A DNA stretch of 37,553 nt from Candidatus Roizmanbacteria bacterium (lineage in GTDB: Bacteria; Patescibacteriota; Microgenomatia; UBA1406; GWC2-37-13), in NCBI GenBank assembly GCA_026395475.1, contig JAPLYQ010000031.1, positions 1 to 37,553 on the forward strand. The letters run 5' to 3'. Under the pieces are notes generated by a model. The model had not been told where the DNA came from and searched no databases. It worked only from the letters and a program-made list of their open reading frames with translations. Positions within the stretch are counted from its first letter, which is position 1. Each line of letters opens with the position of its first letter. Shown piece after piece: positions 9,953 through 18,486 of the stretch. The position numbers and the translations under genes are program-made.

Positions 9953-11007
9953 GAAATAAGAAGAAATATTCCTTGAACAAAAAGTGAAACATATACTATC
10001 TCCCTTTTAAGAGCAACAGTTTTTGCTGTCCAATCTCCAAAACGGATGAAGGGATAGTATGAAAGAAGAAGTCCAAAGAATAGAATCGATAACTCTTCAA
10101 GAAATTTTGGGAAAAAAGGGACAAAAACAAAGATAGAAAGAAAATACCATGGTTGAATCTCCATTTTATAACAAAGGTATATGATAAGAGCCGCTTGAAA
10201 ACAGAATAATAACTTCATATATCTTGTTATTTCCAATTTTGAGTGCAAGATGACTATTGGCATCGTTATGTACTTTATTCCTGCTGAACAAAGAAGAATA
10301 ATTCGCGACCATACGCTATATTTTTTCCCTAATAGATATATACCTATGAGCCCTAGGGAAAGCGCGATCATATCATTGTGTCCATTTATCAATCCTTCCA
10401 TAATAATTAATGGATGTGTTGCAAAAAGCAGTGCTTCCTTTCTATTTTTTTTATTTAGTAAATACACTGCTAAAAAGTAGAGTGCCCCATTCATGAGTTT
10501 ATAGAAAAAAAATGTCAAGGAAAACTTTCCTAATCCCAAATATGATGGAATAAGTGTAAGCGGGAGAAATGTGGGACCATATGGATAAGTGCGATGTGTC
10601 CAATGCATGAATCGAGTCCATAAGTCTTTTTGAAAGTCTAGTGCAGTATGTGTGTATGGGTTGAGACCGTAATGGGTAAGAATACGAGCGTCAAACAGAT
10701 AGTTAAAAAGATCATGAGATACAAATGGATAAGAAATACAACCTATTATGGCGATAATTCCTGCAATACGAATGGCTGAATACTGTTTAAACTTTTTAAG
10801 AAAAACAAAATGGAAGATAAAAAGGAGAATAAGAAGACTCAGATAAGCGATCCATGATATATCTCTCCGATAATATCCAAGATATACTGCCCAATCCCGA
10901 AACTGTACCCAATAGTTGTTTTGAAAGAAAGTGATGTTTGGATCGATCAGCCAATAGGAGTAGACACCAAACATGACCAATAATATCCCATACAAAGCAA
11001 CTATCAT
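9919..11007 (-). CDS. MptB/GT87-like GT-C mannosyltransferase (alpha-1,6 type)
   Basis: This 362-residue polytopic protein has about ten helices. The loop after the third helix carries SHDLFNYLFDARILTHYG (D99, D106, R108) and GLNPYTH. A D--Y--DAR and GLNPY signature is shared by polyprenol-phosphate-mannose-dependent alpha-mannosyltransferases such as MptA/MptB and by GT87 proteins. Later HPLIIMEGLINGHNDMI also fits that family, whose members carry a conserved N-H-D near the middle. The donor is therefore probably a polyprenyl-phosphate hexose, with mannose as a guess. It is somewhat short for the family (usually 400 or more), chiefly in the C-terminal half. It is transcribed against both flanking genes, and the tail overlap with the GT2 gene is 34 bases. 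A TATAAT (minus strand, 11027-11022) lies 14 bases upstream of the ATG. Confidence 0.75.
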   Translation of the reverse strand: MIVALYGILLVMFGVYSYWLIDPNITFFQNNYWVQFRDWAVYLGYYRRDISWIAYLSLLILLFIFHFVFLKKFKQYSAIRIAGIIAIIGCISYPFVSHDLFNYLFDARILTHYGLNPYTHTALDFQKDLWTRFMHWTHRTYPYGPTFLPLTLIPSYLGLGKFSLTFFFYKLMNGALYFLAVYLLNKKNRKEALLFATHPLIIMEGLINGHNDMIALSLGLIGIYLLGKKYSVWSRIILLCSAGIKYITMPIVILHSKLEITRYMKLLFCFQAALIIYLCYKMEIQPWYFLSIFVFVPFFPKFLEELSILFFGLLLSYYPFIRFGDWTAKTVALKREIVYVSLFVQGIFLLISYLRKKKFLIK

Positions 11008-11021
11008 ATAGGTAATTGTAT

Positions 11022-11047
11022 ATTATAGCCTCTCGTTATGCTAGAAT
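11022..11047. promoter_or_regulatory. Back-to-back divergent promoters between 11007 and 11054
   Basis: On the minus strand a TATAAT (11027-11022) ends 14 bases before the ATG of the mannosyltransferase. On the plus strand an extended -10 (TGC TAGAAT, 11039-11047) ends 6 bases before ATG 11054. The two -10 boxes are only 14 bases apart, so polymerases would compete. Neither has a clear -35 element. Confidence 0.45.
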
Positions 11048-11053
11048 ATGAAT

Positions 11054-12544
11054 ATGAAAAAGGTATTATATGCAGTTCTCTTTTGCATCTTTTGTGCCTT
11101 ATTTATTTACTATCGTATACCCTCCCTTTTAGCACATTATGTTGCATACACATATGATCAAGGAAGAGATTTTATTGCGGGAGCAAATATAGTAAGACTT
11201 CATAAAATTCCCTTTATTGGACCTACCACAGGAATTAACGGATTATTTCATGGATCATGGTGGTATTACCTGCTTGCAATCCCATATATACTTTTTAAAG
11301 GAGCTCCAATTGGGTATTATTGGTTTAATTTTTCAATTCAGTTCAGTCTCCTTATTGTTCTCATGGTTTTCCTCAAAAAAGAATTTGGTTCTCTTACCTC
11401 TCTTTTATTCGGAATATTGATAGTAGTAGCTCCCTATTTCACTTTTATATCTTTATTTGCTGGGAATAATGTGATGGTCTTACCCGCTCTTTTAATATTT
11501 TTAATATGCAATTATTATCTCTTTACTAGTAAAAAGATATCTTTACCCCTTCTTTTCGTCACTGGGTTTTCGTTAGCGCTTGTGGGTGAATTTGAACTTT
11601 CATTTGGTATCTTTCTTGTGCCGCTTTATCTTATTGGGATCCTCATATTCCGTTCCCTTCGAAAAGCACTTATTAATAAAAATGGATTAATGTTCCTCTT
11701 TGGGTTAGTAGTAGGGTTTATGCCTCGTATCCTTTTTGAACTTAAAAATTCATTTACCCAAACAAAAGTACTTTTATCATTCCTATTTCATCCAAAACTT
11801 TATAGTGCGGCAAGCCCATATCTAAGCCGAGTAAGTGAGCGATGGATATTATTTAAAACATATTATTTTGAGATGTTTAGTGAACGTTATTTTGCATATA
11901 TATTCCTTATATCTATTTGCGTAATTGCAGGGTTAACACTCATTGCAGTGTTACAAAAAAGAACCAAAACGCAACCTATTTTTATCTTTTATATCTATTT
12001 ACTTGGGGGATTATTTTTCCTCGCAACATTATATAAAGATTTTTTCTGGAAAAATTATTATGAAGGTATTCATTATATTTTCCTTTTTGTATTCATCTCA
12101 CTCATTGGCCAACAAATACAAAAAAAGCATGTTTTGATAAAGCGCTCGATTCTCTTTAGTTTATTATTTGGATTCTGTGCTCTTGGAATGATTAGTGCGC
12201 GTGAAACATATATGCATAAACCTCCATTTGATGGACTTCAGGTACAAGAGGCAATTGTAAATTATGTTAATAAAAATCAAGATCAACATCAAGAATACTG
12301 TTTGAGAATCTATACACCATCGGTTATTCCGCACACCTATAATTACCTTTTCCTTGTCCGAAACGTGAAACCGTCTAGTGAATGGGTAAATGGCACTTGT
12401 TGGTTTATCGTAGAAGCCGATAGCTATAAACAAAGACGTGATGATTGGTTGACGATAAATGAACCTAAAGATAAACACACTGTTGTTGTGAAGACGATAA
12501 AAGATGTTGAGATCCGTTATTACAAAGTAAATCCCCAAGAATGA
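11054..12544 (+). CDS. GT-C-type polytopic membrane glycosyltransferase with YDQGRD motif
   Basis: A protein of about 496 residues with about eleven helices. Numbered from the alternative ATG 11048, the first exported loop contains YTYDQGRDFIAG (D37, R40, D41), then a segment with GPTTG and FHGSWWYYLL. This is the acidic loop-1 arrangement of GT-C enzymes, in a form shared with the next gene (YDQARD, GPETD, FNGPLLYY). These two are diverged duplicates. The C-terminal exported domain is about 110 residues with two Cys (EYCLRIYTP and NGTCWFIVEAD) that might pair. ATG 11048 is also open, but the extended -10 ends at 11047, so 11054 is the expected leaderless start. It overlaps the next gene by ATGA (12541-12544). 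Function beyond sugar transfer is unknown. Confidence 0.72.
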   Translation: MKKVLYAVLFCIFCALFIYYRIPSLLAHYVAYTYDQGRDFIAGANIVRLHKIPFIGPTTGINGLFHGSWWYYLLAIPYILFKGAPIGYYWFNFSIQFSLLIVLMVFLKKEFGSLTSLLFGILIVVAPYFTFISLFAGNNVMVLPALLIFLICNYYLFTSKKISLPLLFVTGFSLALVGEFELSFGIFLVPLYLIGILIFRSLRKALINKNGLMFLFGLVVGFMPRILFELKNSFTQTKVLLSFLFHPKLYSAASPYLSRVSERWILFKTYYFEMFSERYFAYIFLISICVIAGLTLIAVLQKRTKTQPIFIFYIYLLGGLFFLATLYKDFFWKNYYEGIHYIFLFVFISLIGQQIQKKHVLIKRSILFSLLFGFCALGMISARETYMHKPPFDGLQVQEAIVNYVNKNQDQHQEYCLRIYTPSVIPHTYNYLFLVRNVKPSSEWVNGTCWFIVEADSYKQRRDDWLTINEPKDKHTVVVKTIKDVEIRYYKVNPQE

Positions 12545-14178
12545 AATTATTTAAAAATCCACTTTTCTTACTTTTCCTTATTGTCGTTGTTGCATTCATA
12601 GTGCGAACGATTAATTTAAAAGACAATATCCTTTTTGCTTATGACCAAGCTCGGGACGCTCAACGCGTCTACACTATGATCTATGGGGGTCATTTGAAAA
12701 TTGTGGGACCAGAAACTGACATTCCTGGCATTTTTAACGGACCACTTCTGTACTATGCGTTAGCACCAGTCTATTATTTTTCTCATTTTGATCCCAATGC
12801 GGCTGCACTCCTATTCGTTTTTATAAATGTGGGCACAATCCTTCTTGTATATTGGGCAGCAAAACTATTATTCAATAAAAATTCAATTGCACTCATTGCT
12901 TCACTTTTTTGGGCATTTTCATTTGAACAGGGCTTTTTTGCACGCTATATATCAAACGCTTCTCCTATGTCTACTGCGACAACCATATTCTTTATTGGCC
13001 TTGCATTGTTTTTCTTAAAAAAGAAACAATGGGGACTTCCTTTAAGTGCGATAGGGATCGCCCTCTCAATTCATTGTAATTTTTACTTTATATACCTATT
13101 TCTTTTTTATCCCCTCTTCTTTTTTATCTATAAACAAAAACCTACTGTAAAAACTGTTGTGACAACAATTCTCTTTCTTGGAGCACTACTCTCCCCTTGG
13201 ATCATTACTGAATTAAAATGGAAATTTGTAGGAACACGATCATTATTCTTATACTTTGTTCATCAAGGAACAACCGCTACATCTATTAATCCTCTTTCTT
13301 TTATTCTGTCAATTCTTACTCGTTATTATGATCGAGTTGCACAGGGAATATATTTTTCATTCATACCTAATAAAATTATTGGTTTTTCGAGTGTTGCTAT
13401 TTTATTACTATATCTTGCTTTTAAGAAGCGTTTGCCAGCAGCGCTATTTCTCATTTTCTGGACACTGAACACTCTTCCACTCTTTGCATTTAAATCAGGT
13501 GTACATAGCGTTGAAGTGATTAACGGAAGTATTTTTGTTCCTCTTACATTACTGATTGCATATGGAATTACTGAACTATCAAAAATTAAAATAAGCAGAG
13601 TTCCTGTAATTTCGATTCTTTGTGCAGTTTCCATTATTTTATATGGATTTTTTAATTTTATAGTACATAACTTTCGCACTTATGTCATTCAAACGTCTAT
13701 CCCTTCCCTGTTAGTAAATGAAAAAAAAGTTATTGACTATACGTATACAACTGCTCAAAAAAAGGATTTTGGCATTTGTTCAATATCGGAACCTTTGTTT
13801 ATGAATACCGTGTGGTCATTTCTATACTCAACTTATGGAAAGCAAAAATATGGCTATCTCCCTTATTGGACGGGACAAAAACAAACATTGAATGATAGTT
13901 TCATTCCGTATGCGCATCAAAAATATGCAACTAAATTTATTATCCAAGAACCTATGTTTGGAATCCCTCAATGGGCTCTTCGCTCAGTTTATTATATTGA
14001 AGATAGCCAGAACGTACTCATAAAAAAAAGTACATTTGGAGATTTCGGAGTTCAACAAAGATTTTTTACAAAAGAAAATGGAGGAAATATCGACGCATAT
14101 TCTGAAAGTTTAAAAAACTCAATAAAAGAAGATTTAGATAAGATTCCTCAACTCAGTTGCGATAATATACATGAATAA
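12541..14178 (+). CDS. GT-C-type polytopic membrane glycosyltransferase with YDQARD motif
   Basis: This 545-residue polytopic protein has an N-terminal helix, then FAYDQARDAQRVYTMIYGG (D35, R38, D39) and GPETDIPGIFNGPLLYY. This is the same loop-1 signature as its upstream neighbour and points to a polyprenyl-phosphate-sugar-dependent transferase. About eleven helices are followed by an exported domain of some 150 residues containing ICSISEPLFMNTVWSF and PQLSCDN. Its start overlaps the upstream stop (ATGA) and its end overlaps the next start by 8 bases, so the genes are very likely co-transcribed and translationally coupled. Confidence 0.75.
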   Translation: MKLFKNPLFLLFLIVVVAFIVRTINLKDNILFAYDQARDAQRVYTMIYGGHLKIVGPETDIPGIFNGPLLYYALAPVYYFSHFDPNAAALLFVFINVGTILLVYWAAKLLFNKNSIALIASLFWAFSFEQGFFARYISNASPMSTATTIFFIGLALFFLKKKQWGLPLSAIGIALSIHCNFYFIYLFLFYPLFFFIYKQKPTVKTVVTTILFLGALLSPWIITELKWKFVGTRSLFLYFVHQGTTATSINPLSFILSILTRYYDRVAQGIYFSFIPNKIIGFSSVAILLLYLAFKKRLPAALFLIFWTLNTLPLFAFKSGVHSVEVINGSIFVPLTLLIAYGITELSKIKISRVPVISILCAVSIILYGFFNFIVHNFRTYVIQTSIPSLLVNEKKVIDYTYTTAQKKDFGICSISEPLFMNTVWSFLYSTYGKQKYGYLPYWTGQKQTLNDSFIPYAHQKYATKFIIQEPMFGIPQWALRSVYYIEDSQNVLIKKSTFGDFGVQQRFFTKENGGNIDAYSESLKNSIKEDLDKIPQLSCDNIHE

Positions 14179-14944
14179 TATTTCAGTTTTAATTCAAACC
14201 CACAACGAAGATCGACATATAAGAGAGTGTATTACTTCTGCAAAATTTCTTTCTCAAGAGGTTGTTGTTGTCGATATGGAAAGCACAGATAGAACTGAAG
14301 AAATCGCAAAAGAAAGTGGCGCCCTTGTTATTTCTTTCCCTTTTTCACATTATGTTGAACCCGGGCGCGCCTTTGGCATACAGCAGATTAAAACTGACTG
14401 GGTATTTATTCTTGATGCGGATGAACGTATAACTCCAGAACTTGCAGCAGAAATAAAAAGGATTGTACCTCACACAGAAAACACTTACTTTAAAGTACCA
14501 CGAAAAAACATGTTTGGAGGCGTGAAATGGTTAAGACGCGGCGGCTGGTGGCCGGACGAGCAGATGAGACTTATCAAGCTTTCTGCCTTTGAATCCTGGC
14601 CAACACAAATACACTCAACACCTCTTATAAAAGGTGAGGTGGGGCATTTAAATAACGCATTTTTACATTATTTTCATGGAAATGTGGAAACAATGGTTAA
14701 AAAAACTCTCCTCTTTGAAGATATTGAGTCAAACCTACTTTTTGAGGCTAATAAGCCTGTCACAACTCTCACTTTTTTCAGAAAATTTTATGGAGAACTT
14801 GGAAGAAGGCTATTTCAGAGGGTCGGCTTTTTAGACGGTACTGTTGGTATAATAGAGAGCATATACCAAGCGTATTCCAAAACGATTACTTATCTATTAT
14901 TATATGAGAAGAAAAACCGTCGGCCTATACACCCCCTATCTTGA
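14171..14944 (+). CDS. GT2 glycosyltransferase, WaaE/KdtX-like
   Basis: This 257-residue cytoplasmic GT-A enzyme starts with ISVLIQTHNEDRHIRECI and EVVVVDMESTDRTEEIA, the UDP-sugar-binding strands of family 2. The metal-binding motif is LDADER. The acceptor side has VPRKNMFGG and RGGWWPDEQMRL, then WPTQIH, which are typical of the WaaE/KdtX (LPS core beta-glucosyltransferase) subgroup. A C-terminal helix (GIIESIYQAYSKTITYLLL) probably rests on the membrane. The length agrees with the family. It is the intact counterpart of the frameshifted gene at 3245. The last 41 bases overlap the next gene, so the two are likely made together. The sugar transferred cannot be told. Confidence 0.85.
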   Translation: MNNISVLIQTHNEDRHIRECITSAKFLSQEVVVVDMESTDRTEEIAKESGALVISFPFSHYVEPGRAFGIQQIKTDWVFILDADERITPELAAEIKRIVPHTENTYFKVPRKNMFGGVKWLRRGGWWPDEQMRLIKLSAFESWPTQIHSTPLIKGEVGHLNNAFLHYFHGNVETMVKKTLLFEDIESNLLFEANKPVTTLTFFRKFYGELGRRLFQRVGFLDGTVGIIESIYQAYSKTITYLLLYEKKNRRPIHPLS

Positions 14945-15971
14945 CATCATGGGCGGCGGAGAAAAACATATTCTCTCAATCCTAAAGGTATTTGATGATG
15001 CAGATTACAATACAATTCTTTTTTGGGATACCGATGTTTCTACAGAAATAAAAGAGAAATTAAAACTCACATTCAAGCACTTGCGTTTTGAAAAAGATTT
15101 AAAGAAAATGACTTTTTTTGAAAAGGCTAAAAAACTTGCCCCACTTGATTGGCTTTTGTATGTCACTGATGGAAGTTACTTTTTCTCTCCTGCAAAGAAA
15201 ACCGCTATTTTTTGTATGGTTCCTGACAAAAAACTTTATAATCTTTCTCCAATAAATTCTCTAAAAACGGCAAATGCAATTTTTATTGCAAACTCGCATT
15301 TCACTGCTGGTTGGCTTCATAAATGGGACATTTCCTCTCAAGTAGTGTATCCATATGTTAGTAGCGAATTATTTATATCAGAACCAAGACAAAGAAGCCC
15401 AATTGTTCTCACAGTAGGGAGATTCTTCAAACATCTTCATGCAAAGCGCCAACAAGATCTTATAAAAACATTTTTACGTTTTCACGAACATCATCCTGAA
15501 TATGTGCTCGTTCTTGCCGGAGGTGTGAAAGAAGAAGATTCTCAATACGTGAGAGAGTTAAAAGATGAATTTCCACAGTCCTTTATTCTTTTTAAAACGA
15601 ATATCTCATTTGATACGCTTAAAGATCTCTATAAAAATTCAATGATGTATTGGCATTTTACGGGTTTTGGTGTGGATGCAACGGCCCATCCAGAGCAGGT
15701 TGAGCACCTTGGCATGACGCCACTTGAAGCAATGGCATCTCGTACAGTTCCTTTTTGTTTTAACGCAGGTGGGCCACGAGAATTAATTGAGAATGGGAAG
15801 AATGGATTTCTTTTCAATACTGAAGAAGAACTGTTGCGACAAACATCATATTTTTTAAATACACCAACACTCCAACAAAAGATGGGAGAGACCGTCTATC
15901 GCTTTGCGGAAAAATCATTTCATTATGATGCGTTTACCTTACATGTTAAAAAAATATTTAAAATTAAATAA
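14904..15971 (+). CDS. GT4 glycosyltransferase (GT-B fold)
   Basis: This 355-residue retaining glycosyltransferase has the GT-B double Rossmann layout. The N-terminal acceptor domain starts with GLYTPYLDIMGGGEKHILS (the Gly-rich loop before the first helix). The donor domain starts near ILTVGRFFKHLHAKRQ, with R and K expected to bind the nucleotide diphosphate. It holds VLVLAGG and the closing E-x7-E motif in EHLGMTPLEAMA, followed by GGPRELIENGKNGFLF. The sequence resembles ALG11-like and mannosyltransferase members. The chosen ATG 14904 lies inside the preceding gene (41-base overlap), and the homologous first strand begins within six residues. Its stop shares one base with the next start (TAATG). 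Confidence 0.85.
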   Translation: MRRKTVGLYTPYLDIMGGGEKHILSILKVFDDADYNTILFWDTDVSTEIKEKLKLTFKHLRFEKDLKKMTFFEKAKKLAPLDWLLYVTDGSYFFSPAKKTAIFCMVPDKKLYNLSPINSLKTANAIFIANSHFTAGWLHKWDISSQVVYPYVSSELFISEPRQRSPIVLTVGRFFKHLHAKRQQDLIKTFLRFHEHHPEYVLVLAGGVKEEDSQYVRELKDEFPQSFILFKTNISFDTLKDLYKNSMMYWHFTGFGVDATAHPEQVEHLGMTPLEAMASRTVPFCFNAGGPRELIENGKNGFLFNTEEELLRQTSYFLNTPTLQQKMGETVYRFAEKSFHYDAFTLHVKKIFKIK

Positions 15972-16876
15972 TGATTTCCGTCGTCATTCCACACTACAAG
16001 GGGAAAGAAAAACTGTATTCAAATTTAAAGCATAATCTTCCTTTTTTTAAAGATTGTGAGATTATTGTTGTTAACGACTATACGGAAGTATCTATTACAG
16101 GGGAAATGAAACAACTTTTTCCTGAAGTTGTGGTTATTGAAAATAAAAAGAATCTTGGATTTGCAGGAGCAGTAGTGGTGGGTATCAATCATTCAAAAAG
16201 TCCTTATGTGTTTCTCCTGAATAACGATGTCGTGCTAAAAGATGATTCATTTAAATCTGCGCTCACACATTTTCAAGGGACACCGAGTCTGTTTGCTGTC
16301 AGCTTTAAACAAATTGAAAAAGACGAAAAGCATGTTGGTAGAAATAAAATATATTGGTCTCATGGATTTTTCCGTCACAGCAAGGGAGATCCTGGAACAC
16401 ATGGTATTAATGGATGGGCAGAGGGAGGAAGTATGGTGTTTGACAAAAAGAAATATGAAGAACTCCATGGATTTGACACGCTTTATTCACCATTTTATTG
16501 GGAAGATATCGATCTCTCCTATCGTGCTTGGAAAGCAGGATATACGATTCATTTTGACTCGCACGTACTCGTGGAGCATCATCATGAATCGACAATCGCA
16601 ACATATTTCCAGAAATCTAAAATTGAGACAATTGCATATCGTAACCAATTTATTACGATTTGGAAAAATATATCTGATTTTCAATATATTGCAGAACATA
16701 TAATGTATCTCATAAAAAACCTTATTACCTATCCTCTGAAAGGTCAGTTAAATTTTGTGAACGGATTTTGGATGGCGCTCCTTCTTCTTCCTCAAATAAT
16801 AAAAAAGAAAAATCAACAAAAAAAATTGTGGAAAAAAAGTGACAAAGAAATATTTGAAAAATTTAACCTATTATGA
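15971..16876 (+). CDS. GT2 glycosyltransferase, WcaE/rhamnosyltransferase-like
   Basis: This 301-residue GT-A enzyme begins MISVVIPHYKGKEKL and has EIIVVNDYTE, then NKKNLGFAGAVVVGINHSK, the nucleotide-binding NLGFAGA loop of this subfamily. The metal-site equivalent is LLNNDVVL. The acceptor half has GWAEGGSMVF and FYWEDIDLSYRAWKAGY with ED as the probable base, and the closing EHHHEST. A basic, Lys-rich C-terminus (KKKNQQKKLWKK) may hold it at the membrane. Start and stop overlap both neighbours (TAATG and ATGA). Substrates are unknown. The type often handles rhamnose or related dTDP sugars. Confidence 0.85.
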   Translation: MISVVIPHYKGKEKLYSNLKHNLPFFKDCEIIVVNDYTEVSITGEMKQLFPEVVVIENKKNLGFAGAVVVGINHSKSPYVFLLNNDVVLKDDSFKSALTHFQGTPSLFAVSFKQIEKDEKHVGRNKIYWSHGFFRHSKGDPGTHGINGWAEGGSMVFDKKKYEELHGFDTLYSPFYWEDIDLSYRAWKAGYTIHFDSHVLVEHHHESTIATYFQKSKIETIAYRNQFITIWKNISDFQYIAEHIMYLIKNLITYPLKGQLNFVNGFWMALLLLPQIIKKKNQQKKLWKKSDKEIFEKFNLL

Positions 16877-18486
16877 ATAAAAAAATTGTCATCTCAACCC
16901 TTCTTGCCATTACAGTCATTTCATTCCTGCTGACAGTAGTAAATTTTCGTATTCCTTCTCCCCCATCTTTTAATGCTGACGAAGCAGCTTTTGGATATAA
17001 CGCTTATTCGCTGTTAAAAACGGGAAAAGATGAATATGGGACATTCCTTCCTTTAAGACTCAAGTCATTTGGAGATTATAAGATGCCTCTCTATAGTTAC
17101 CTTTCCGTCCCTTTTATTGCTGTTATGGGACTTACTGAGACAAGCACAAGAGCTCTCAATGCATTTCTTTCGCTACTTTTTCCTTTAGCTGTGTTTCTCT
17201 TAACAAGAGAGTTGTTTAAGAAAGATCTGTACGGACTTGTTGCCGCGTTTTTTTGTGCAACATCTCTAGGACTACATATCGTCGCACGACACGCACATGA
17301 AGCTTATCTTGCGGCATTTCTGACCACAACTACATTTTATTTTCTTCTGAGATTTTTAAAACGACAATCAAAACTTGCAGGTTTATTTTTTTCTCTGTCA
17401 CTTTTTCTCATGCTCTTTGCCTACCAGACGGGCAGACTATTTGCTGGGTTATTTTTTTGTGCAGCAGTGATATATGCTATTCAACAAAAAAAAGTGAAAA
17501 AATACCTTCCAATATTCCTCATTGTGATAATTATCATTGGGGTTTTCAGTATTAGCGACTTAATCTATAAGCCTGAACGGCTCAAAAGTCTGTTCTTTTT
17601 TTCAAGCCCAGGAGTCCAGCTTACAGTAAACGAATTAAAAACAGAGGGTGGAATTCGTTACCTTTATAATCCTCTTTTTGTTGGAATACGTGAAATGGCA
17701 TTTGAACACTTTAGTTATTTCTCCCCACAATTCCTCCTTCAAAACGGGGATGGAAACGACCGATTTGGATATAAAGGAATGGGGCTAATTACTCCAATTG
17801 AATATATCTTATTCTTTGTCGGAATATATTATTTAGTAAAGAAGAGGGAAGAATGGGGATTTGTTTTGTTATTTATTTTATTTCTAACTCCCCTTTCGGC
17901 ATCACTGTCTTGGTCAACCTCTTCTCTTACCAGATCACTTTTCCTTCTTATACCTATTTCTACACTTGCAGGATATGGTGCAGTAAACTTATTCCATTCT
18001 TTAAAAAAGAATTATTATTCCTATCTAACTATTGGCCTGGTTGTTTGTCTATTTGGATATCTAGCCCTTATGCAGTGGGATTTTTACTTGTTCCACTATC
18101 CAAAACGACTTATTACTATCCATGCATGGCAAGCAGGCTACAAGGAAGTGAATGGATATATAAGAGAGAATTACGATTCAACAAATCACTTTTATATTAC
18201 GAGAGATATTGGACAACCTTATATATTTACCCTCTTCTACCTGCAATATCCCCCAGCAAAATATCAGAAAGAAGCGATTCTTTCCTCACCTGATGAATAT
18301 GGATTTGGACAGGTGGAGAAATTCGATAAATTCATATTCGAATTCAAGAGCCCAAGTAAGCTGCAAAAAAATGACGTAGTTATTGGTTCGCGAGATAACT
18401 TTAGAGAAATTGAAAAACAATATAATCCAATAGTTATAGCTCCACAAGGAGAACCGATGTTTGAGATATATAAAAAATCAAATTAA
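16873..18486 (+). CDS. GT-C membrane glycosyltransferase, PMT/ArnT-like (GT39 type)
   Basis: This 537-residue polytopic protein closes the plus-strand glycan operon. After the first helix it has FNADEAAFGYNAYSLLKTG (D36-E37) and KDEYGTFLPLRLKSFGDYK, the acidic loop-1 motif of PMT-like enzymes. About eleven helices follow, with HIVARHAHEAYLAAF in loop 2 matching the R/H-rich second motif of the family, and a soluble outer domain of about 110 residues. It is the closest relative here of the gene at 4136. The start overlaps the previous stop (ATGA) and the stop overlaps the convergent gene through a shared TTAA at 18483-18486. Confidence 0.8.
   Translation: MNKKIVISTLLAITVISFLLTVVNFRIPSPPSFNADEAAFGYNAYSLLKTGKDEYGTFLPLRLKSFGDYKMPLYSYLSVPFIAVMGLTETSTRALNAFLSLLFPLAVFLLTRELFKKDLYGLVAAFFCATSLGLHIVARHAHEAYLAAFLTTTTFYFLLRFLKRQSKLAGLFFSLSLFLMLFAYQTGRLFAGLFFCAAVIYAIQQKKVKKYLPIFLIVIIIIGVFSISDLIYKPERLKSLFFFSSPGVQLTVNELKTEGGIRYLYNPLFVGIREMAFEHFSYFSPQFLLQNGDGNDRFGYKGMGLITPIEYILFFVGIYYLVKKREEWGFVLLFILFLTPLSASLSWSTSSLTRSLFLLIPISTLAGYGAVNLFHSLKKNYYSYLTIGLVVCLFGYLALMQWDFYLFHYPKRLITIHAWQAGYKEVNGYIRENYDSTNHFYITRDIGQPYIFTLFYLQYPPAKYQKEAILSSPDEYGFGQVEKFDKFIFEFKSPSKLQKNDVVIGSRDNFREIEKQYNPIVIAPQGEPMFEIYKKSN

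Noticed and set aside
10250..10480. Plus-strand open frame of 76 codons
   Set aside because: It is antisense within the mannosyltransferase gene and has no homology signal or ribosome-binding site.
12164..12538. Open minus-strand frame of 124 codons
   Set aside because: It lies fully inside the well-supported GT-C gene at 11054-12544, has no start signal and gives a protein without recognisable features.
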